A DNA stretch of 64,000 bases from Aptenodytes patagonicus (Eukaryota; Chordata; Aves; Sphenisciformes; Spheniscidae), in the NCBI RefSeq assembly GCF_965638725.1, contig NC_134950.1, positions 145,691,636 through 145,755,635 on the forward strand, read 5' to 3'. Positions 35,801 to 48,399 of this stretch are shown one piece after another (within the stretch, counting starts at the first letter, position 1; each line of letters opens with the position of its first letter). A model generated the notes under the pieces. The model ran no database searches and was not told the DNA's origin. It worked only from the letters and a program-made list of their open reading frames with translations. The position numbers were made by a program, and so were the translations under genes.

Positions 35801-38800
35801 TTAGCAGTGAATATAATCGTATTGTGACTTCTGACAGCCTGCTGTTACTCCAACTGCCTGAATGAAGCAAGGCATGGTATTTCTTTGTCACTGGCAGAGT
35901 GTCTTTGAAATAATGCCTCTATTTCTAGAATGGTGGCAAATGTTTGGGGTATCAGCAGGCCCACTCGCTTTCTGGAATGCAATCTATAGTTTTTTAAGAG
36001 CGTTAGAGGAAGAGGAGAAGGGTATGAAGAGAATGCAGTGTATTTTGAAAAGTTATGAGAAAAAGAGGTGGGAACCATGGTGGAAGCTGGAGGGAGCAGG
36101 CACACAGGGAGGGAGGTGTACTGGGTTGAAATCTGGGACCCAGGTAAGGAAAACAGGTAGAAGGAATTTGGGACAGGGGAAAGGAGCTGCAGCAAAAGAG
36201 GGATTCCCGGTCAAATAAGGGTGGTGGTGAGGAGGAAGCAGAGGTGGGAATGCAAAGCGGAAGGAGTGGAGTCCCGGGAAACAATCTGCTCACAGCAGAA
36301 GGAGGCAGTAGGAGGAAAAAGAGAGCTCGGCAAGGGAAAATGGTTTCCTCTCTTGTTTGGAATGAGGAGAGCAGCGCAGGCGTGCAGTACAGCAGAGAAT
36401 GGGGAAATCCACGAAGACCTGCCAGGGAAGGAAGGTGAGCAGGATGACTTAGGTGGCCTCCAGTGCAGGAGGCTGTGCCGCCCCCATGGCACCCTGTTAC
36501 TGGCACCAAAAGCCCTTGGGAGGAGGGTGGAGTGATGTAGAGTAACGTGGTGCAATGACTTCAGCATATTGGTGGCAAAAGCGCTGTGAAACCAGTTAGT
36601 TTTGTTTAACAGCTTTAAACGATAGTTTACTGAAGGCTTCTTGTATCCGTGTCTTTTAAGATGTTCCGATTTCATTGTATTTGCACAGCTTTAACAGGAA
36701 CTCTTCTGCTTGAACGCTGACAGGCTCCTTATTACCCCTTCGTTAACGTAGGAAGCCCACTCCGCCCCCTCTGAAACCCTGTCCCGCAGGGCTTTTGCAG
36801 TATCTCCAGGAGAACACCAACCTGGGGCTACTTCACAGCAAAAAAAATGAGGAGGGAAACAAGTTCCACAGTGCTGTAGGCTCCCTGGCTGCAAGACAGC
36901 ACCTTGGCAACCAGAAAGAAGTAGTTGAGGTGTGCGGCAATTCCTGATGAAAAATTGGTAGTAACCGAGCATTAGCAAAACATTGAGCGCAAGATCATTA
37001 TTTGTCATTATTATTTAAATAAATAAATAAATAAAACAAGTAGTTGATCGGGTCCGTTCCCTTTTACTGAAGATACATACGACTGTCGAATCTGCTATTG
37101 CAAATGCTGAGGAAGAATATTGGGAACGAATTTGGGTTGATGGACGTATGCCTAATTTTCAGTTTTGTTTAAATATTGGTTTAGGCCACAGTGAAGGCTT
37201 TGAGATTAAATCAGCTGCCAAATTCTTAGATTGTCAGTTTAGTCGATTAGAGTATAGCAAAACAGTTGCTCATGAGAAAAGTTCATTTCATTTTTTAATG
37301 TTTTTAGATGGATATCTTATTCCAGCTCCATACTATGGTGGTATAAATTCGAAAACATGGCTATATGGCGGAATACAGCCTGTTCACGTGCCCTTGTTCA
37401 GTGAGGTAAAGCTTTAGCTATTCACATACATTAACAGACATTTCAGAGGGAACAATCAAAAAAACCTGAAAATGCAAACCGAGTCCAAGTGAAGAGACGG
37501 GACCAGTCTAGCACTTTCAGAGACAGCCTGTCTTTTTCTCAGGCTGCAGCATGATAGGAGGCTGGTGTCATCAGATGTGTAGGATTATGTTCGTTCCGTG
37601 CAGACGCTGTTCTGCACTGACATGCTGAATTATAATTCATCAGCTCTAAGTCTGTCACTCCTACTATGAGTAAATTTGGTTTGCAAATTTTTCCCCTTAA
37701 GCACTGAAAGACGTATCTACCACATAAGTTTTGTAACACTGCTTCCCCCTTTGAAAGCTCAGTAATCTGTGAGGCAAGTCAAAGGGGGGGTAGAATCTTT
37801 TATGAGACCAAATGATACAGTCAGAGGGGAAAAAAAAAGTGATCTTTCAAGTACACAAGTTCTTCTGTAAGTCGCTGATAGTGTAGTCGTGGATAAGGGC
37901 AACATCTAAAAACAACATAATTGAGTTTTATGGAAAAGGCTGATCTTAGTTTCAGATTCTTTTATTTTATAAAAGCCAGTAGCAATTGTATTTTCACTAG
38001 GCAGGAGTGTTTCTTCACTATCTTCTTTTTTTATTTTTTTATATTTTTAATATTTTTTATTCTTGTTGATTTTTTTTTGTTGTTCTGTAGGTGACTGATG
38101 AAGAAAGTCACCCTTTCCAGTTAACAGTTGAAAAATTAGAAGATGCATTACAGAGAGCTAAAAAGCAGGTATCAATAACATTGATTTCTGATTGTCATGT
38201 TTTCCTAGTTATTTTGTAAGCAGCGTATGTTCTCAGCACTGAAGCATTTGTACAGTTTCATCTGTGCAGATTTTCAGTCTTGTGACGGAGGCGGGTCCAA
38301 CTCTGGCAACAGGAGTCGAGTTGATTTTATAATCTGGGCACTATAACAAAATGCAGAGAAACTCCCTGACTCTGTTTTATGAAGAACAGATCTTAACCTG
38401 CGTTTCAAGACCAAGTTTCTTTCTCTGTAGATTTTAATGGAATTCAAAGTGTTGTAAACAAGCTATTGTTCTGACCCTCAGAAGAGAGAATATGCTACTG
38501 TAACGACCCACTTAGTTAATTAAAGAAACATGTCTAATGTGGTTTTGAAGAGGGTTCTTCTGAGTTCCAGCTAACAAGGAATTGCTAGCAAACAAAAAAT
38601 AACAAATGCAATTTTTCCAGAGTTTAGGAAACTTCATTAGTTCAAAATACTTAGCATGTTCAGTGATTTTATTCTGATCAGGATTGCATAAATGATGATA
38701 TTCTTGCTTGTCACATACAATTTTTTTTTTCTTCACATTCCTATCTGTCTTTGGAACCGCTTGTCTTCCCTGTGGAAATGTTTGGGTTTGCGAGTGTCCA

Positions 38801-41800
38801 CAAAATAGTCCTCACCAGTATTTCAGGCTAAAATGTTTCCTATTCCTATTGTCTTGATATTCATAATCCGCTCACTTAGTGGAAAATTATAAATGCACTT
38901 AAACTTAACTGTTTGTGCTCATCCTTGAAAAGATCCAGCGGAGGAAGCACAGGCTGAATAGTAAAACATTTTACCAAAGATGTGGTGATGATGGTAGTGA
39001 TGTTTCAAAACATCGAGATGGACGTTGTGTGTCCTCTTCCAGGATAGAAAATGAGGTTTAACAATAGATAAAGCATATAGTTACCAGGAAGGTCACTTAC
39101 AAAGGTTAGTTATAAGTAAGGTCACATATAAAAAGTGGGTATTTTGGATACACGCAAATGTGTGCGTAACATTTTTTTTATAGATATGTTGATGCTATCC
39201 TAGTTAGCTAATTGCCTGATCAGCATGGTGCCTATGTTTAGACACCATCTGTATGTCTGTGTCATCTGTCTGTGCCTTTGCCAGCCGGTGTGAGCCCAAG
39301 CATTCAGACATTTATCACTTCATCCTAGCAGAGGGAGGCAGCTAGCATCCCTGCAGTGTTACTGTGGCTGCCAGGACATGAACTGGCTGGACAAGGTGCT
39401 GGATCACAGGCCAGATTAACTCTTTACAGATTGTGTTTGTCATCCTTTTAGAGCTGCAACTGTTCTCGCGAATAGTATTAGAAACATCTGCTTTGGATGC
39501 ATGTAATATCATAAATAGCTGGAGGACCTAGACTAGAACAGCAATTGAGAAACTGCCATCCCACAGCAGCTGTTCCTACGAACAATAATGCCTCGCTCAG
39601 CATCTTCTGCTTAACACACGTCAGATGTACTAATACACTAAATATGCTATTGTGCAAGGACTACTTGTGAAACAGCTGTTTGTGCTTAGTATTTACAACT
39701 TACCTTGTTTTCAGGTAATTTCTCCCTGGAATCAAAGGCAATACACTGAAAGTTCATTTTGTGTGAAGTTCTTGCTCACAGTACCCATTAACGTTCAAAC
39801 AAATTGCACGTGGCAGGGAAAGCAAATATCAGGGCTTCCTCATCATTGAATTTTATTTCCTGGAGTTCCTTGGGAGTTGGTCTTTGCAAATAATCTCCTT
39901 TGGAGGAGGCTTGGGTGGAGTGAGACTTTGCAGTGGGTGAGGTTTTCTGAAAACTAAAAATGCGGAAACAAAAAATAATAATTTAATTTCAAGTTTCTCC
40001 CAAACATGAAGTCATAAGGCAACTCCTCATGTTGATATGTTTAAAGTCTTGAAAGTTCCTGCTGTAGTCATTGCACTGTTTGATTGTGTACAATAAAAAT
40101 GTATTTGCTGCATACAGCTTATGTTAATGTACATTAAGGATTTTTTTAGCAAATAGAAACTAGGTGATTTTCTGAAAAATACCTGTAGAGTGGTGATGTT
40201 TGTACTTGTAATCTAATTTTTGATCATGTGGGACTCTTCTTATTACACAGTAGAATATTTAGCTTCTGTGGAGAGAGAATTTCCGTAACAGAAATTCTGC
40301 ACTGTTGATAAATATAATTAAAAAGTAATTATTTGCCCAAGACCTCTGGGCATCTCATAGAACACCAAGTAATTCAATTTTCAGTCTTCTGCAGATTCTA
40401 TTACTTGTTTAAAGAAAAAAGCAACACTGAAAAAATTATTACTTGCCAGGTTATTAGAAGTCAAAGTCCAATTTCTGTTCAGCTTTCTCATGTTTATCAA
40501 CAGTAACTTTGCTCAGTCCTGGGAAATTATTTTGGAAGTATGCCTGTAGAACCAGTATTAATCCCTACAACATCATAATCTTGCCTGTTGTTATCAATGG
40601 GTGTTTCAAATGAGTGCTAACCTGATTTTCATTTACTAATGAACTATTTAGTATGTTTTTTGCAGTGGTATTGGATAAATTATGAAACAAGGTCGGTAGC
40701 TGGAACCTTAGTCTGTGTGGTAATTATAGTATATAATTAAATACTTTTCAAAAGCTGCTTTTCACTGAAGCGTTCACAAATTTCCTCGCTGCATCCTCGC
40801 TAGTCATTGGTTTGACGTTGTTTGTGCCTCCAACTACCAGTTTTTCTTTTTTCAGGGCATCCGAGTCAGAGCATTAATCCTGATCAACCCCCACAATCCA
40901 TTAGGGGACATTTACCCAGCACAGTTACTGAAAGAATGTCTAGAGTTTGCGCACAGGTTTGAGCCCTAGTACTGTTTGTTTGGTATTTCATTTTCGGTTA
41001 ATGCAATATAGCAGTGATGAAAAATCACCTTTGGTGATCGCCTGTTCTTTGCTTGTACATGTTCAGAAGAGGTGGTGGACAGGGCCCTGATGATGTTTCT
41101 TGTGTAACTATCCTATTTACTTGGCCTTCCTGGGAACACTAGAATAAATTGCTTAAACTGGGACCCAGCAATGTCTTTCTGAATGAAATACTGTTGGGAT
41201 TTTTTTTTTTTTTTATGTGTGGTTTAAACTTATAAAGCTTTTTATTTGCCTAACAATGTTTCTTTATTAAACTGCTTTGATGCATGGCTCAGAAAAATGA
41301 CAAGAGGTGATTATCAGTCTTTAGCAGTAGTAGTAAACATGGCCAGCACCGTCATATGAAACATTATCAAAATAAGAAAATCTTAACATTTGATATTGGG
41401 GGAAAGTAATTGAACTGGCAAGGAGTAAGTCAACAGTCTGAAGTTTTGTAGCATCTTTTATACCTACTTAGCTCGAGATGTGCAAGCAATTCACTTTCCA
41501 TCAGAGGAAGATGCTTCTGAAATGTCTCATCCCCATTCCACTTCTTTTATCCTTAACCAGCTCAGAGTTCATGTTCTAAGCTCTAACAGTCTCCTGAATC
41601 CCTTGAGTATTGATGGAGAAAAATCACTTCCTTTTGAAAAGCATTTATATATTTTTAGGAAAAGATACATTCCTTTATTATTTCAGTGAGCTTCTGCCAA
41701 AGAATGACTGCAAAATCCTGTACACACTTTGAAACTAACAATACTTAGTTTCTGACAATCTGAAATAGAGTAGGTTGGTATTAGTTGTTCCTAATTACCA

Positions 41801-44800
41801 AAGATTACTGGGGATAACACAACATTCCTGCATTTTTGGCATGATTTTCTTTTCACGGAAACAGCAGAGGAGGTTGGTAGATGTCGTGGTTTAACCTCAG
41901 TCGGCAACTGAGCACCACGCAGCCGCTCACTCACTCCCCCCCTCGGTGGGATGGGGGAGAGAATTGGAAGAGCAGAAGTGGGAAAAACTCGTGGGTTGAG
42001 ATAAAAGCAGTTTAATAATGGAAATAAAATAATAATAATGTCATAATAATAATGATAATACACAAAGCAAGTGATGCACAGTGCAATTGCTCAGCACCCG
42101 CTGACCGATGCCCAGCCAGTCCCCGAGCAGCGGCCCCCCCGGCCAGCTTTCCCCAGTTTATGTACTGAGCATGACGCCACATGGTATGGAATGTCCCTTT
42201 GGCCAGTTTGGGTCAGCTGTCCTGGCTGTGCCCCCTCCCAGCTTCTTGTGCACCTCCAGCCTTCTCAGTCGGTAGAGCATGGGAAGCTGAAAAGGCCTTG
42301 ACTAGTGTAAGCACTACTTAGCAACAACTAAAACATCAACATTGTTCTCACCCTAAATCCAACACACAGCACTGTACCAGCTACTAGGAAGGAAATTAAC
42401 TCTATCCCTGCTGAAACCAGGACAGGAGAATTCAATGTGCTACTTCCAGTTACCAAGTTTTTAAAAAGGCGAATGTATCTTTTCTCAGCATGCCCCATGG
42501 ATTTCAGGATGCAACCAACTTAAGCTGGTACTAAAATAATGTTAGAGGTTAAGGATTAGAAACAATAGTTTTATTTTTAATGTAAAAACTATCCTGAAAC
42601 CAAACTTCCTTTTTAAAAAAATTATAGAACTCAACTATCAAATTAAATGAGGTTTACTTAGGAGTAAACACCTGCACTACTTGGGTGTTTAAAACCATTC
42701 TGCAGTTTTTTCAGTATTTATAAATATGTGCATGGCTTGTTGGTATCAAGTATGATAACATGGCTTACTGTTTACTGGGGCTTTCACAGCGAGAGTGTAT
42801 GAGAGAGTTATCTTAAGTGCATGGCAAGTCTTTTTTAAAATCTAACACCACCTGCATTTGACTTCAAGGCTCACTGGAGAAATCTTGCAGGGTAAAGAAG
42901 TTTATAATATACCACTGTGTTCATTTTAAATTTTAAATAAGAGTTGGGTGGGACCTTACATATTCCAGAGAACCATTGGATTGAGCATGCAGTTGGATTT
43001 TGTTTCAGATATATGGAATGTTATTGCTGCTGCGAAATACAGAATGTGTATAAATAGAAGATGGTGATGCATAAGCGCTCACAGTACGCCTTGTGACCTC
43101 TTTGTGTAAAATTTGTAGGGGGAATACAATAGCAAATAGGGGTGCTTATGGATACTTTGCTATGGCAGTAGTTGGGATTATACATATATATATGCAAAGA
43201 AATTTCTTTTAAATATGTTAATATGACTATTTTTCTATACATAGATATGGATTGCATGTAATAATGGATGAAATATACATGCTGTCTGTTTATGATGATA
43301 CCACCTTCACCAGTGTTCTTAGCTTAGATTGGTAAGTGTGATTTCTTACGAGGGATTAGAACATATTTAATCCCAAATAGAACCCATACCATTTTTTTCA
43401 AACTTCTGGTTAGCTAGTGTAACTGGTACAGTTCAAATGAACTCATATCCAAGTCTTCGCAACTATGAGACTAGTTAATACATGAGATCTTCTTCATAGA
43501 TGGCTTTAAATGGCAGATCTCTTGCTTCCAGCCAATGTGTATGATGATACAGTAATAACAATAAAAATTGACAGAGCCCTTAATCATTTTGCCACCGCTT
43601 TTCTTCGTTGTTCCCTGTTACACAGCCTGAGCAAGGCTCTCACTGTAATGGTAATGAAGGTGCCTATGGTTGTGCAAGTTACCTGCTGTAATGAGTCTCC
43701 TTCCTGACTAGTATGCTGTTGGGCTCTTAGTTTCCTAACAGGTGACGAAAAGAATAAATGATTCAAGAATATTTAAACCTATTGGTATCTGACTAATAAA
43801 ACTTCTTTCCCCAAAAGTATGTGATTGTCTTTGTATAACTGCATAAATTTCATACCGATGGGAAATTTGCAAGTCCATGCAAGTACAACCAAGCTCAGTG
43901 AGTGACTGGTTTTTGCCTCACCCATACAAGATCATGAACCAGAAATGAAGCCTAAAAAAATACTTTTGTTATTGTGAAAGTTCACCCAGCTCCATTACGC
44001 TGAAGAAGGAAATTTCCAGCCTTGGCCCTACCTGCACGAAGTTACACAAAGGAGAAAAAATCATCATCTGCAGTGGTACGCTGAGGTGTATTTTGCTTAG
44101 TTGCACCTCACTGTGTAGATGCATGCCCTAAAATGTTCACTTCTCCCTTCCCTAGCCTGAACTACAGCACAGTTGAGCAAACAGTTTTTCTCCATCAAGT
44201 ACAAGAGCAGTTGTGCATCACTTATGGAAATACTGCTTTTGTTTTAATATGGGTGTGATCACTAACTATGCGGTGGGAATCTGGGATTTTAACTGGACCA
44301 TTACATCTTAGTGCTGATCCGTTCTGGTTTTTTTTTCCTGTGAATTGGTGCCTCAGCACACACTTGGGTGATCAGTGTCACGGGATAATGTTTTGTTAAA
44401 AGATCTCTGAAAAAATGTCATGTCACTCGAAAGGATTATATACCAATTTTACTAAAAAATTACTACAATTTTACAAATTTAAACATTTCTGTAACCTGCG
44501 TAACTTGTTCTTCTATAGCAACAGTTCTTGTCTTCCTCTTTTCTCATTCAGTTTACCAGATCCAGAACGGACACATTTTATGTGGGGTTTCAGCAAGGTA
44601 GGTCAAAATACAATGTTTGTGTTTTAATTTAAGATATTTCTCCACAAAAATTCGTCGGGCTATTCTGACATAATTTGTGTTACAGGTGCCAAACTGAGTT
44701 TCTTTTTTTTTTTTAATTTGTTTTCTTCTTTGGTAGTGTAAAATTTGTGGGATCTACTTAACAGCAACAGTTAATGCATATGTATTAAAGGCATTGAAAC

Positions 44801-46714
44801 ATATAAGCACATTTCAGATCTGTAGCATTTTGCCTTTTCTTCTCTTGGAGGGAACGGTAAACTGATGACTGCTTGGAAACGATAGCGGGGTATAATGGCA
44901 ACAGCCCAAGGGTATGAGCCAAGCATATAAAGCAACCCTGTTAAAGCCACTGACCTCCCTGCCCCAGGGTTGTTTAGAAGTTGCTGGCTGGTTTTTATCA
45001 CACTTGGGACTCCATTTGGCAATGCTGAGAATTTTCTCCAGAAGGTTTTTTTTCCTATGCATCACAATGACTCTTGTCTTGGTGGCTTGACAAAGCACAA
45101 ACATAAAGTAAAAATTGCACCTCTCTCTCTTCTTTTTGTCCTCCAAGGATTTTGGTATGAGTGGTATCAGAGTTGCAGTATTGTACACCCGAAATCATGA
45201 AATTCAGAAAGCTGTGAATCAACTGGCTGTCTTCCATAGCTGTCCTGGACCTGTTCAGCATGTTCTCAGTCAGTTCCTTAGGGACAGAGGTTAGCCACAC
45301 TAGAAATGTTTCCATTGAACTGTTTTATTTTTCCATTGCAGGTGGAAATAAAACAGAATTATATTTTTCTTGCTTTGATAGATTGGTTGGATAATGTGTT
45401 TTTTCCCACCAACAAAAAGCGACTTAAAGAAGCACAGAATATTCTTGTGGACGGGCTTGCAGATGTTGGAATACCTGTGCTCAAAAGTTCAGGAGGACTC
45501 TATGTGTGGGCAGACTTCAGAAAAGTATGTAAGAAGTTTGAAAAGGGGTGGGAATGTAAAAGTTGGAAATGTAAAAATTACTTGTGCATGTTGTTACACA
45601 CTTTAGTATCAGGTACTGGAAAATAGTTTCAATGAATTCATGCACTTGTTCAACCTTTAATAAAAAATTATTTTCTTCTTTTAGTTCTTAAGATCACAGA
45701 CATTTGAAGCTGAACTTGAATTATGGCAGAAGTTCCTTGATAAAAAACTCCTGATTAGTCCTGGAAAAGCTTTTTATTGTTATGAACCTGGATGGTTTAG
45801 ACTGGTTTTCTCCGATTCCGTAGATAAGATTTACTTGTGTAAGTGGGTTTTACTTCTAATACGGCAGGTAGTAGCACGCGGGTTTTAAGAAACGTTAACA
45901 TTATAAATAATGAGTTCAAACCTAATTAGTCTCTCTCAGCTTGCGAGGGGCATTTTTAGAGTTCATATGAACTGAGAAATATTAGATTGGCCCAGAGCAT
46001 CAGTTACAAAGCACTTACGCTGGATTATGTGAAACCTCTAAAGCTTTCAGAATTTAATTTTAAAATTTATTTTTACTCTATCAGAAGTAAGGAACCAAAT
46101 TTTATGTGAAAGGATTTTTACTCTTTCAAATTATGCTTTATAACGTGTGGGAATTCCCCACCATCCCTCATTTTTATGTGGCTCACGTTGGATATGAAAA
46201 AGGTATCCATCTCCTGTGCTGTAAAACACTTAACCTTGAATGAATGCTTTATATCGTTGCCAAAGGGGACATCTGTGAAGTAATGGGAGCGTATAGAGTC
46301 AGAGAAAAATGTAGACCGAAAGGGAACTCTCGGGTCATCTAGTACAACTTCCTGCTCGAGGCAGGGCCAGTCTCTTAAGTTGGAGAGCAGGTTGCTCTTG
46401 TTCAGTTGAGGCAGGTTGGCCTTGTTCAGTCAAGTTTTGAGACTGTCTAAAGATGGGGATTATGCAGCCTCCCCGAGGAACCCGTTTCAGTGTTCAATCA
46501 CTCTCGTGGTGAATTTTTTTTCCATACGTCCAGTCAGTATTTCCCTCTGTATTTCCTTTCTACAGGTATTCAGAGACTTGAGCAAATGTTACACAGTCAC
46601 GCTGCTGAACCAGGCGCAAACAACACATCTTCTCTGCAGACGCTTTATGCAATCCAGAAAAAGATTCTTCAGACCAACCTTCAAGTACACCAGGAGAAGA
46701 TGTCTCCCAGCTAA
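32516..46714 (+). CDS. ACCS-like: ACC synthase-like PLP-dependent protein (ACCS/ACCSL family), 14 exons
   Basis: A fold-type I aminotransferase-family protein resembling vertebrate ACCS. Vertebrate members are named after plant ACC synthase but are not known to make ACC. Exons: 32516-32674, 32872-32931, 34411-34481, 35305-35374, 35694-35760, 37308-37405, 38091-38168, 40856-40956, 43245-43331, 44552-44597, 45148-45289, 45382-45524, 45685-45838, 46566-46714. All phases agree, giving 474 codons plus stop (human ACCS 501). Family landmarks: LNLGTSENKLCFDL, PAPYYGG, NPHNPLGDIY, DEIYMLS, FSKDFGMSGIR with the PLP lysine, and GWFRLVFS. The canonical cofactor Asn, Asp, Tyr, Lys and substrate Arg are therefore all present. 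The start has A at -3; an in-frame ATG at 32351 would add 55 residues. Human ACCS lies at 11p11, so this copy beside PEX1 may be a paralogue; the symbol is tentative. Confidence 0.92.
32872..32931 (+). CDS. ACCS-like: ACCS-like exon 2
   Basis: GILNLGTSENKLCFDLIEER, exactly 20 codons and nearly identical to human ACCS. Acceptor TTCCAG, donor GTAAGT. Confidence 0.95.
33859..33888 (+). repeat. G-rich run, G-quadruplex candidate
   Basis: Three long G runs (7, 8 and 10 G) separated by A and AA, in intron 2 of the ACCS-like gene. They can supply four G tracts for a quadruplex. Confidence 0.75.
34411..34481 (+). CDS. ACCS-like: ACCS-like exon 3
   Basis: LTRPDMNYLQPHLFQYSDTQ GTR, matching human LSQRDM...LLQYADWRG by position. 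Acceptor CACTAG, donor GTAAGG. The W and R of YADWRG are T and Q here. Confidence 0.85.
35305..35374 (+). CDS. ACCS-like: ACCS-like exon 4
   Basis: FREEIAEFLTDYARAAKALN PDH, matching human LREEVAKFL. Acceptor TTTTAG, donor GTAAGA. Confidence 0.93.
35694..35760 (+). CDS. ACCS-like: ACCS-like exon 5
   Basis: ITVMNGCCAVFATLSTVLCD PG. The phosphate-cradle segment reads NGCCAVF where human has NGGASLF. Acceptor TTTCAG, donor GTGAGT. Confidence 0.93.
37308..37405 (+). CDS. ACCS-like: ACCS-like exon 6
   Basis: DGYLIPAPYYGGINSKTWLY then GGIQPVHVPLFSE, matching human FLIPTPYYGAITQHV. Acceptor TTTTTAG, donor GTAAAG. An unexplained open frame runs into it from upstream. Confidence 0.93.
38091..38168 (+). 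CDS. ACCS-like: ACCS-like exon 7
   Basis: VTDEESHPFQLTVEKLEDAL QRAKKQ, matching human PFQLTVEKLEMALREA. Acceptor CTGTAG, donor GTATCA. Confidence 0.95.
40856..40956 (+). CDS. ACCS-like: ACCS-like exon 8
   Basis: GIRVRALILINPHNPLGDIY PAQLLKECLEFAHR, with the NPxNPLG cofactor-binding asparagine. Acceptor TTTCAG; donor GTTTGA is non-consensus. Confidence 0.95.
41882..42424 (-). mobile_element. Solo LTR of an avian ERV, minus strand
   Basis: In plus reading it starts TGTCGTGGTTTAACCTCAG and ends GCTGAAACCAGGACA, the reverse complement of the LTR at 55059-55658. Flanks GTAGA and GGAGA form a 4-of-5 target duplication. It is an inactive solo LTR in the intron between exons 8 and 9 of the ACCS-like gene. 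The TATA region and CRE are decayed relative to the other copies. Confidence 0.9.
43245..43331 (+). CDS. ACCS-like: ACCS-like exon 9
   Basis: YGLHVIMDEIYMLSVYDDTT, with the catalytic-site Asp and Tyr of DEIY. Acceptor CATAG, donor GTAAGT. Confidence 0.95.
44552..44597 (+). CDS. ACCS-like: ACCS-like exon 10 (PLP lysine)
   Basis: LPDPERTHFMWGFSK ends on the codon for the PLP Schiff-base lysine. Acceptor ATTCAG, donor GTAGGT. Confidence 0.94.
45148..45289 (+). CDS. ACCS-like: ACCS-like exon 11
   Basis: DFGMSGIRVAVLYTRNHEIQ ... VQHVLSQFLRDR. It directly continues SK-DFGMSG and supplies the phosphate-binding arginine. Acceptor CCAAG, donor GTTAGC. Confidence 0.94.
45382..45524 (+). CDS. ACCS-like: ACCS-like exon 12
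   Basis: DWLDNVFFPTNKKRLKEAQN ... GGLYVWADFRK, matching human DWINQVYLPEN and GFFIWVDLRK. Acceptor GATAG, donor GTATGT. Confidence 0.92.
45685..45838 (+). CDS. ACCS-like: ACCS-like exon 13
   Basis: ELELWQKFLDKKLLISPGKA then CYEPGWFRLVFSDSVDKI, containing the carboxylate-binding arginine of GWFRxVFS. Acceptor TTTTAG, donor GTAAGT. Confidence 0.95.
46300..46556 (-). repeat. Old CR1 fragment, antisense, abutting the last ACCS-like exon
   Basis: Antisense CR1 wording: GGGTCATCTAGTACAACTTC, then GAGACTGTCTAAAGATGGGG, AACCCGTTTCAGTGTTCAAT and TCCAGTCAGTATTTCCCTC. It ends within about 10 bases of the terminal-exon acceptor and appears to supply much of its pyrimidine tract. Confidence 0.75.
46566..46714 (+). 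CDS. ACCS-like: ACCS-like terminal coding exon
   Basis: IQRLEQMLHSHAAEPGANNT ... HQEKMSPS and TAA at 46712-46714. Acceptor TCTACAG lies about 10 bases after a CR1 remnant. Matches human GMQRVQQVL. Confidence 0.9.
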
Positions 46715-46729
46715 AAAATATACTTGTTT

Positions 46730-46735
46730 ATTAAA
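46730..46735 (+). other. ACCS-like candidate poly(A) signal
   Basis: ATTAAA only 16 bases after the stop, the nearest hexamer variant. A more distal site cannot be excluded. Confidence 0.45.
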
Positions 46736-48399
46736 ATCATATTTGCATTTAATAATAATTTAGCATGCTTATGTTTACTAAAGGCGTGTGTGACTTCAGT
46801 ATTTTTGGCTGTAACCTTGCATAACACACTCACTTCGCTGTGACCTGGCATTAATAATCTTGCAAGTGGACTTGCTAAAGCTGAATTTTAAGGAATATGG
46901 ACCTCCTGGATATTGTGAAATTAGCCCCTGTGAAGCACAGGACTTTGTTTTACTCCATTTCAAGTGTGCTATGTGTCTGTAAAATCAGTGAGTCTTACTC
47001 TACACTTGCACAGTTGTTGAATTATGAAATTTTGAAAACACTGGTAAAATGGTTGTGCATATTACTATATACTATGGACTGTATATTTTAATCAGAATAC
47101 TGAAAGTACTGAATCAGGTGATATTCAAATTTTGCTAACCTTTTGTAGCTGGCAAAATGTTTCTGTATATTCACGAGATTTCTCTAAACATATACCTCTC
47201 AAACATTTTATACACCCTTCTGTATATGCATGCTAAGTGAGTACTTTCTGATTTATATTTTTGGCTTCTGGGCTGCCTTTCAGATTATGTCTGTGTGCCT
47301 GTATTCATTGGATAGTGTTTTCATACACTAACTATAAAAAACCCTTGAAGGTCTGTAATGTATACTCATTTGACAGAGTTGCATGGGGACTTTTTTGCTT
47401 TGTTTTTGATTTGTTGGGTTTTTTTTTTAAAGTATTTGCAGACTTAATTCACCGTTTGCTCCATTATTTAGGTTTGGTGAGAGAAAACCAGAATTGCAAA
47501 ATTAACATTCTTATGTTAATCTGAGACTGCTTCTGAGCGTTGGGGAAAGAGAGAATGTAGAGATTTGTAACAGAAAAGTGAGGGTTGCTCTGGATGGCAG
47601 CGTGTGTGCCAGCACCAGCAGAAACAGCAGCAGAAGAGTGAAAGGCATGCTCTGCATTGATAATGATGGACGCTGCTCCCAGTCAGTCAGACCAAGGAGT
47701 GGGGCAAGCCCAGATGGTCGGCGTGCTGACAAGACCATAGCACAGACGGCTCCTCAACAGAGGGCCCTGCGCTCTACAAGGGGAGGATGGCAACAAGCCA
47801 GCATATCACACGTGCCATTCCTTTATGGCATTAATGTGAGTGTGTAAAACCAATTTGTTAAAAGATTTGTTAAATAGATTTTTCTCCAGATCTGGCATGG
47901 GGTTTTGTTACACTGATTTTCTACAGGAAACATTGTTACTTGTTTCTACCTCCAAGTACTGCAGTGAGTTGGTCAAAAGTATTGTTGGTCACTAAAAGCT
48001 GCGGTGAACTCGTCAGTTCCTTTTCTGACAGTCTCAACTTATTGAGGGTGAGCTGTAGGTGGTTACAAACAGGTTAAGCTTGACTGAAAGCCTATGGAGG
48101 AAGTACATTGCAATAAACGTTCTTGTCATTATCCCACAGTGCTTGTTTCTATTTATAGCCTTATATCGAGACGATAAGTTTCAACATACCATTTCCACTC
48201 ACCTCACCAAGGGAGCAATTAAGCCAGTCAGGCTCTGCAAACTCTGTAGGTATGAAGCAGTTGCTTTTGGTTTTGTTTTGGCCAACAATAAATGCAGCAT
48301 CTACTTCCATTTCCTCAAGAGTTTGTGATCAGCTTCTCATGAAGAAGAAAGGGGGACAAATCTTTTATCTTGCCTAGCAGCGGTCTATTACTAAGCAGT

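Noticed and set aside
36003-36509. 168-codon minus-strand frame rich in Ser, Pro and Leu
   Set aside because: Low-complexity purine-rich intron sequence read backwards; no motif or splice support.
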